In this document: piece after piece, positions 13,901-17,744 of the stretch
Numbering within the stretch: the first letter of the stretch is position 1
Layout: the number at the start of each line of letters is the position of its first letter
NCBI GenBank assembly: GCA_043815465.1
Contig: JBDRIW010000004.1
Location: 1 to 17,744, forward strand
DNA from: JBAZFF01 sp043815465
GTDB lineage: Bacteria > Patescibacteriota > Minisyncoccia > Minisyncoccales > RBG-13-42-11
Length of the DNA: 17,744 nucleotides
Direction of reading: 5' to 3'
Program-made: the position numbers and the translations under genes
Notes under the pieces: model-generated
The model's database searches: none
Told to the model about the DNA's origin: nothing
What the model saw: only the letters and a program-made list of their open reading frames with translations

Positions 13901-14130
13901 TTATTTCAAAAATAAAAAAAATAATAACCAAGACTGGCAAACCAATGCTTTTCGTAAATTTAGAAGATTTAACTGATAAAATAGAAGTTGTAGTCTTTCC
14001 TAAAATTATAGAAAGAAAGCCAAACGCTTTCCAAGAAGATAAAATAGTTATGGTTTATGGAAGAACTGATTCTAGAGATGGAGTTTTAAAATTAATTTGT
14101 GAAGACGTAGAAGAAATAATAGAAACATAA
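10969..14130 (+). CDS. dnaE: DNA polymerase III alpha subunit
   Basis: This is the replicative polymerase catalytic subunit. The 1053 residues follow the DnaE order. A PHP domain (about 1-280) opens with H-L-H-V-H-S-H-Y-S-L-L-D-G and has a largely intact metal-site pattern, so it may proofread. The palm carries G-P-G-R-G-S-V-G-G-S and the catalytic acids Asp398 and Asp400 (P-D-I-D-L-D-F) plus Asp551 (K-M-D-F-L-G-L). Next come the fingers and a helix-hairpin-helix region (about 800-900), then a C-terminal OB domain (about 965-1053). It is about 100 residues shorter than E. coli DnaE, mostly at the C-terminus, where the tau-binding tail would be. It heads an operon with thrS, which follows 4 bases later. 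Confidence 0.97.
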   Translation: MKFTHLHVHSHYSLLDGLAKIDELLDGAKELGMDSLALTDHGNMYGAIEFYKKAKEKGIKPIIGCEIYQSLDKMTDKRPNIDDKRYHIVLLAKNAIGYKNLVKLITKAHLEGFYYKPRIDEELLEKHSEGLIGLSACLAGKIPKLVLAGKMKEAEKAALKYQKIFGKDNFYLDVQVHPNSPEQKKSNEGLKAISKKTGIPLVATNDIHYLKKEDAQAQDLLMLINTGASPDDPERLSLTTDDFSMKSPKEMTELFKEFPGAIENTQKIADMCDIQLELGITKLPLFETPNKQTPEKYLEELCHQGIEKRYGKKPDKEVVERLEYELSIINQTGFSSYFLIVQDFVNWAKQNRIVVGPGRGSVGGSLVAYLVGITNIDPLKYNLLFERFLNPERISMPDIDLDFTDRRRDEVIQYVANKYGRDKVAQIITFGTMAARASVRDVGRALAYPYSYCDQIAKMIPSGMTLDQTMDSISEFKELYQSDEQARTLIDFAKKLEGVARHASTHACGVVISNTPLDELVPLQHPAQDENIIVTQYEMHSIEDLGILKMDFLGLKNLTIIEDTLARIYKVQGFNIDIDKLPEDDKKTYKMLQKGDTIGVFQLESGGMQRYLKLLKPNTFEDIIAMVALYRPGPMQLIPDYIARKNKRQPVTYLHPKMKPILESTQGIMIYQEQIMKIAQQMAGFTLGEADILRKAIGKKIKKLLMSQKEQFISGMKKNDIGENVAKQIWDWIEPFASYSFNRSHAAAYATIAYQTAYLKAHFPAEFMAALLTSERNDIERISILIQECKKIELEVLPPDINESFTFFSVVPKKNQIRFGLSAIKNVGSGIIETIVDERKANGVYESIENFVSRINSKDLNKKSLESLIKSGAFDKMEERNKLFFNMERLLEYTREKQKNKNNGQTGLFDGMNIDSSIKLEDSEPATEKEMLSWEKELLGLFISSHPLKNFKNILEKNATAISSLSMTVKEKVKIGGIISKIKKIITKTGKPMLFVNLEDLTDKIEVVVFPKIIERKPNAFQEDKIVMVYGRTDSRDGVLKLICEDVEEIIET

Positions 14131-14134
14131 AAAT

Positions 14135-15850
14135 ATGAAAGAAGAAAACTTAAGACATTCTTTATCACACATTTTGGCTCATGCCGTAAAAGAACTTTAC
14201 CCAAGTGTTAAATTTGGTATGGGACCTGCGATAGAAAACGGTTTCTATTACGATTTTGAATTTAAAAACAATATTTCGATACAAGATCTTCCTAAAATAG
14301 AAAAGAAGATGAAAGAATTGATAAAAAAGAATCTCGCTTTTAACAAAAAAGATATTACTAAACTAGAAGCTAAAAAACTTTTTAAAGACCAGCCATATAA
14401 ATTAAATTTAATTAAAGATATCTTAGACGAAACAGTTACTATATATGAAAGTGGCAATTTCGTAGATTTGTGCAAAGGACCACATTTAAATTCCACGAAA
14501 GAAATAAATTCTGAATCTTTTAAACTTGAAAAAACAGCTGGAGCTTATTGGAAAGGGACAGAAAAAAACCAAATGTTAACCAGAATATATGGATTAGCCT
14601 TTACTACTAAAAAAGAACTTGAAGATTATATAAAATTACAAGAAGAGGCTGAAAAAAGAGATCATCGTCTTTTAGGACAAAAATTAGAGCTTTTCATGTT
14701 TGATGAAGAAGTAGGAATGGGACTTCCTCTTTGGCTTCCAAAAGGAGCTTTATTAAAAACAATTATTGAAAACTACCTAAAAAAAGAACTTACCGACCAA
14801 GGATATGATTTTGTCGCAACTCCACATATAGGGAGAATAAACCTTTGGAAAACCTCCGGACACTGGGAAAATTATAGAGAAAACATTTATTCTCCAATTG
14901 AGATTGACGAAGAAAAATTTCTTTTGAAACCGATGAATTGTCCATTTCATGTAAAAATATTTCAATCAAAAATAAGATCTTACAAAGATCTACCGATTAA
15001 AATAGCGGAATTTGGAACAGTATATAGATACGAACGATCCGGAACTCTTCATGGACTAACAAGGGTCAGAGGATTTACTCAAGATGATGCACATATTTGG
15101 TGTGCACCAGACCAACTAAGCGAAGAATTAGAAAAACTTTTAAGGCAAGGATTATCGATTCTAAAAACTTTTGGGTTCAAAAAATATACTATTTATGTTT
15201 CTACGAGACCCGATAAATATGCTGGAGAAATAAAAAATTGGGACAAAGCAACAAAAATATTAAAAAATGTTTTAACTAAAAATAAATTAGAATACGAAGT
15301 TGATCAAGGTGGAGGAGTTTTTTATGGCCCTAAAATTGATATTAAAATTAAAGACAGCTTAAATAGAGAATGGCAATGTACAACTATTCAGGTAGACTTT
15401 AATTTAACCAAAAGATTTGATGTAAATTATATAGATAAATCAGGGAAAAAAGAAAAATGTTACATGATTCATAGAGCATTACTCGGTTCTTTTGAAAGAT
15501 TTATAGGTGTTTTAATAGAACATTTTGCCGGAGATTTCCCATTGTGGTTATCCCCAGTCCAATATTGGATACTCCCTATTTCCGATAAACACGAAAAATA
15601 TGCCAAGGAAGTGCTAGAAACAGTAATAAAATCCGGACAAAGAGCAGAGCTTAAAAATGAAAATGAAACTCTTGGTAAAAAAATCAGAAATGGAGAAATG
15701 CAGAAAATCCCTTATCTTTTAATAGTTGGAGATAAAGAAATAAAAACTAAAACAGTCAGTGTTAGAGAAAGAGAAAAAGGAGATCTCGGTGCAATGAAGA
15801 TTAAAAAATTATTAGATAAAACCAAAGAATTAATAGAAAAAAACAAATAA
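14135..15850 (+). CDS. thrS: Threonyl-tRNA synthetase lacking the TGS domain
   Basis: ThrS charges tRNA-Thr and removes mis-attached serine. The 571 residues begin directly at the editing domain, without the roughly 60-residue N-terminal TGS domain of the usual 640-residue enzyme. The editing site is complete: His8 and His12 (H-S-L-S-H), Cys113 and His117 (C-K-G-P-H). The catalytic core has zinc ligands Cys269 (M-N-C-P-F-H), His320 (D-D-A-H-I-W) and His446 (M-I-H-R-A-L-L-G-S). Class II motif 2 is Y-R-Y-E-R-S-G and motif 3 G-S-F-E-R-F-I-G. The anticodon-binding domain covers about 470-571. The dnaE stop 4 bases upstream leaves no room for a TGS domain in this frame. The next gene starts after one base. 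Confidence 0.96.
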   Translation: MKEENLRHSLSHILAHAVKELYPSVKFGMGPAIENGFYYDFEFKNNISIQDLPKIEKKMKELIKKNLAFNKKDITKLEAKKLFKDQPYKLNLIKDILDETVTIYESGNFVDLCKGPHLNSTKEINSESFKLEKTAGAYWKGTEKNQMLTRIYGLAFTTKKELEDYIKLQEEAEKRDHRLLGQKLELFMFDEEVGMGLPLWLPKGALLKTIIENYLKKELTDQGYDFVATPHIGRINLWKTSGHWENYRENIYSPIEIDEEKFLLKPMNCPFHVKIFQSKIRSYKDLPIKIAEFGTVYRYERSGTLHGLTRVRGFTQDDAHIWCAPDQLSEELEKLLRQGLSILKTFGFKKYTIYVSTRPDKYAGEIKNWDKATKILKNVLTKNKLEYEVDQGGGVFYGPKIDIKIKDSLNREWQCTTIQVDFNLTKRFDVNYIDKSGKKEKCYMIHRALLGSFERFIGVLIEHFAGDFPLWLSPVQYWILPISDKHEKYAKEVLETVIKSGQRAELKNENETLGKKIRNGEMQKIPYLLIVGDKEIKTKTVSVREREKGDLGAMKIKKLLDKTKELIEKNK

Positions 15851-15851
15851 A

Positions 15852-17462
15852 ATGGCGGAAATATCTCAACAAACAAAAACTTTAATCAGAAAATTTCAAG
15901 ATTGGTATCAATTAAACCAAACTAAAACTGCTCCATCTACTATTCATGTAGATGAGGTTACTTCTGTTTTGGCTGAATTTTACGAAAAAATAAGAGAAGT
16001 TGTTGATTGGAGAGAAGAACACCTAATGAGAAGAGCAGCTATTGAAAGAATTTTAAAAAGAAGATTATTAATTGAAAAAAATGGAAAAGACATAGCTACT
16101 CCTTTAGTCACAGAATTAATAAGAGGAGGTCATTTCCCTAACGATAAAATACCAGAATCTAAAATAATTGATGTTCAGAATTCATTATCAAAATATTTTT
16201 GCATATTAGAAAATGAATCTGGATCAGAAAAAGAAAAACAAAAAGTAAGAAAATTTGATTGGCTATTAAGTATAGCTGCTTGTGAATTAGAAGAAGTTCT
16301 CTCTCCCCCAACTAGAGAACAGGCTCTGATAGATTTTATGACAGAATTAATGGAAAAGAAAATAGAAGTAAAGGAAGGATATTTTGTAATTGGAGGAATG
16401 TCAGACGAAGAAAAGAATCTTCAAATTTATGTAGCTGTCCAAAGGGCATTATTCAAATTAGATACACCAATAATAAACTATAATCTTTTAAAAAGAAAAT
16501 ACTCTAATTGGTCTCATCTTACTAAAAACGATACAATCATCCAGGAAATATCTAAAAACATATACGCTCTTTGGTCTGATTTAGATAAAATACTAAATCA
16601 TCCAATGTCTAAAAAGTTTTATAAGATATGTGAAAGATACGATACTCCTCATTTAATATTGGGAGATGTTATTTCCGAAAATCCAATGGGAGCCATAGAA
16701 AGAATATCAGATACTACTACTTTTGAAACTAAAATTACAGAAGCCTATAATAAAAGACTTAAATCTTCCCGCTCTAGAGTTAAAAGAGCAGCTTTCTACG
16801 CTACCCTATCCATTCTCATAACTAAAACATTGCTAGCTCTATCTTTTGAAATACCTTTTGATAAATATGTCACCGGACAATTTGACTACGTTGTTTTAGG
16901 ATTAAATATAGTAATTCCTCCAATTCTTATGTTCTTTTTGGTTTTAACAATAAAACCTCCTAGAAAAGAAAATCTCCAACAAGTAATAATGGAAACAATA
17001 AAAACAACTTACGAAATAAAAGAAAATGATATTTATCCAATAAAACCTACAAAAAAAAGAGGATGGCTTATGCATGCCTCTATAAACATACTCTATTTAA
17101 CCACATTCTTTATTTCTTTTGGATTAATTATATGGGGCCTACGTTACTTAAATTTTGGAGTCCTATCTATAATAATATTCCTTATTTTCGTAGCTTTGAT
17201 ATCATTTGCTGGAGTTAAAATAAGAGAAAGATCTAAAGAGCTTGAAATAGTGAAAAGAAAAGAATCATTCCTAATCTTCTTTATTGATCTCTTTTCTTTA
17301 CCCATAATAAGGGTAGGAAAATGGCTTTCTGGTCAATGGACTAGATATAATATAGTGGTTATTTTATTAAATTTTCTTATTGATATGCCTTTCCAAAAAT
17401 TTGTAGAATTTTTAGAACAATGGAGAGAATTCTTAAAAGAAAAGAAAGAAGAAATTCATTAA
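15852..17462 (+). CDS. Membrane protein of unknown function
   Basis: I do not recognise this 536-residue protein. Residues 1-300 are soluble, helical and rich in Lys/Glu, including W-R-E-E-H-L-M-R-R-A-A-I-E-R-I-L-K-R-R. About four membrane segments follow, near 315-335, 345-370, 412-433 and 436-456. A possible reentrant or amphipathic stretch lies near 475-515 (S-F-L-I-F-F-I-D-L-F-S-L-P-I-I-R-V). The end is basic and charged. There is no signal peptide; the large N-terminal part is probably cytosolic. The ATG comes one base after the thrS stop, so it is co-transcribed and probably coupled. No catalytic motif is seen. The linkage to dnaE and thrS may only reflect compact genome packing. Confidence 0.75.
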   Translation: MAEISQQTKTLIRKFQDWYQLNQTKTAPSTIHVDEVTSVLAEFYEKIREVVDWREEHLMRRAAIERILKRRLLIEKNGKDIATPLVTELIRGGHFPNDKIPESKIIDVQNSLSKYFCILENESGSEKEKQKVRKFDWLLSIAACELEEVLSPPTREQALIDFMTELMEKKIEVKEGYFVIGGMSDEEKNLQIYVAVQRALFKLDTPIINYNLLKRKYSNWSHLTKNDTIIQEISKNIYALWSDLDKILNHPMSKKFYKICERYDTPHLILGDVISENPMGAIERISDTTTFETKITEAYNKRLKSSRSRVKRAAFYATLSILITKTLLALSFEIPFDKYVTGQFDYVVLGLNIVIPPILMFFLVLTIKPPRKENLQQVIMETIKTTYEIKENDIYPIKPTKKRGWLMHASINILYLTTFFISFGLIIWGLRYLNFGVLSIIIFLIFVALISFAGVKIRERSKELEIVKRKESFLIFFIDLFSLPIIRVGKWLSGQWTRYNIVVILLNFLIDMPFQKFVEFLEQWREFLKEKKEEIH

Positions 17463-17502
17463 AAATTTAAAAGTCGAAAAATTAACTAACTAATTAAAAA
17501 TT

Positions 17503-17744
17503 ATGACACTTAAAAAAATATTGACAACATTATTTATAATCTCTATTCTTCTGGGAGCTGAACTAGCCTTAGCCGAAGAAGAAGATTTAAATATAAACAC
17601 AATAATAGTATCTGAAGAATTATTAATAGACGAAATTATAACAGCTGAAGATTTAGATATCGACGAGCCGAATCTTTTACCAAATAACCCTTTCTATGTC
17701 TTTAAAGAGATAGGAAGAGGATTACAAAGTTTCTTTACTTTCAA
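17503..17744 (+). CDS. Exported DUF5667-like protein, 3' end cut by window
   Basis: The frame opens at ATG 17503 and runs to the window edge (80 codons visible). Residues 1-24 are a signal peptide (MTLKKI start, L-A-L-A cut site). An acidic stretch follows (E-E-E-D-L-N-I ... E-D-L-D-I-D-E-P). Then comes L-L-P-N-N-P-F-Y-V-F-K-E-I-G-R-G-L-Q-S-F-F-T-F-N. The pattern L-P-x-x-P-F-Y-x-x-K ... F-F-T-F is what I recall for the start of DUF5667-like domains in exported Parcubacteria proteins. Function is unknown. It starts 40 bases after the membrane protein stop, probably in the same operon, without a Shine-Dalgarno. Confidence 0.75.
   Translation, partial: MTLKKILTTLFIISILLGAELALAEEEDLNINTIIVSEELLIDEIITAEDLDIDEPNLLPNNPFYVFKEIGRGLQSFFTF

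Noticed and set aside
11285..14965. Minus-strand open frames of 62-82 codons inside dnaE and thrS.
   Set aside because: They are antisense shadows of well-supported genes with no homology or start signals.

Overview
The window is AT-rich bacterial DNA that I read as a Candidate Phyla Radiation genome (Patescibacteria, Parcubacteria-like). This rests on gene content and style. Ribosomal proteins S16 and L32 carry acidic or lysine-rich tails. Threonyl-tRNA synthetase lacks the TGS domain. A secreted PKD/Fn3-type protein and a DUF5667-like exported protein, both familiar from this group, are present. Almost no gene has a Shine-Dalgarno sequence. The assignment is an inference, because no rRNA gene or taxonomic marker search was available.

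Layout. (1) 1-115, plus strand: the last 37 codons of an IS3/IS481-type transposase, cut by the window edge. (2) 2226-147, minus strand: a housekeeping operon rpmF-nusB-rnc-rpsP. (3) 7736-2320, minus strand: a compact six-gene cluster ending in a good terminator at 2274-2301. Its genes encode a small membrane-anchored protein, an archaeal-type A24 prepilin peptidase, a Tyr/Asp-rich triplet-repeat protein with a prepilin-like N-terminus, a radical SAM/SPASM enzyme, a DUF483-like Cys protein and a secreted Cys-rich PKD/Fn3-type protein. (4) 8478-7927, minus strand: a lipoprotein gene of higher GC with its own promoter, strong Shine-Dalgarno and terminator. (5) 10735-8572, minus strand: rnhB-lnt. 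(6) 10736-10968: a divergent regulatory region holding two large hairpins, with outward promoters. (7) 10969-17744, plus strand: dnaE-thrS-membrane protein-DUF5667-like protein, the last cut by the window edge.

The most interesting part is region 3. The repeat protein contains 57 copies of Tyr-X-(Asp/Asn), nearly back to back, with a free middle residue and an invariant aromatic/acid-amide pair. It has no Cys. It lies 43 bases upstream of a radical SAM/SPASM enzyme with a non-canonical CX9CX2C cluster motif. This substrate pattern matches what is known for radical SAM three-residue cyclophane (triceptide) maturases, which crosslink an aromatic ring to the beta-carbon two residues later. Here the putative substrate is not a small secreted peptide but a long, prepilin-like, membrane-anchored surface protein, next to the peptidase that could process it. 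My working hypothesis is a multiply crosslinked surface filament or stalk protein. The chemistry is inferred, not shown.

No tRNA, rRNA or CRISPR array was seen. No gene-free stretch exceeds 300 bases; the longest, 10736-10968, is described under its features.
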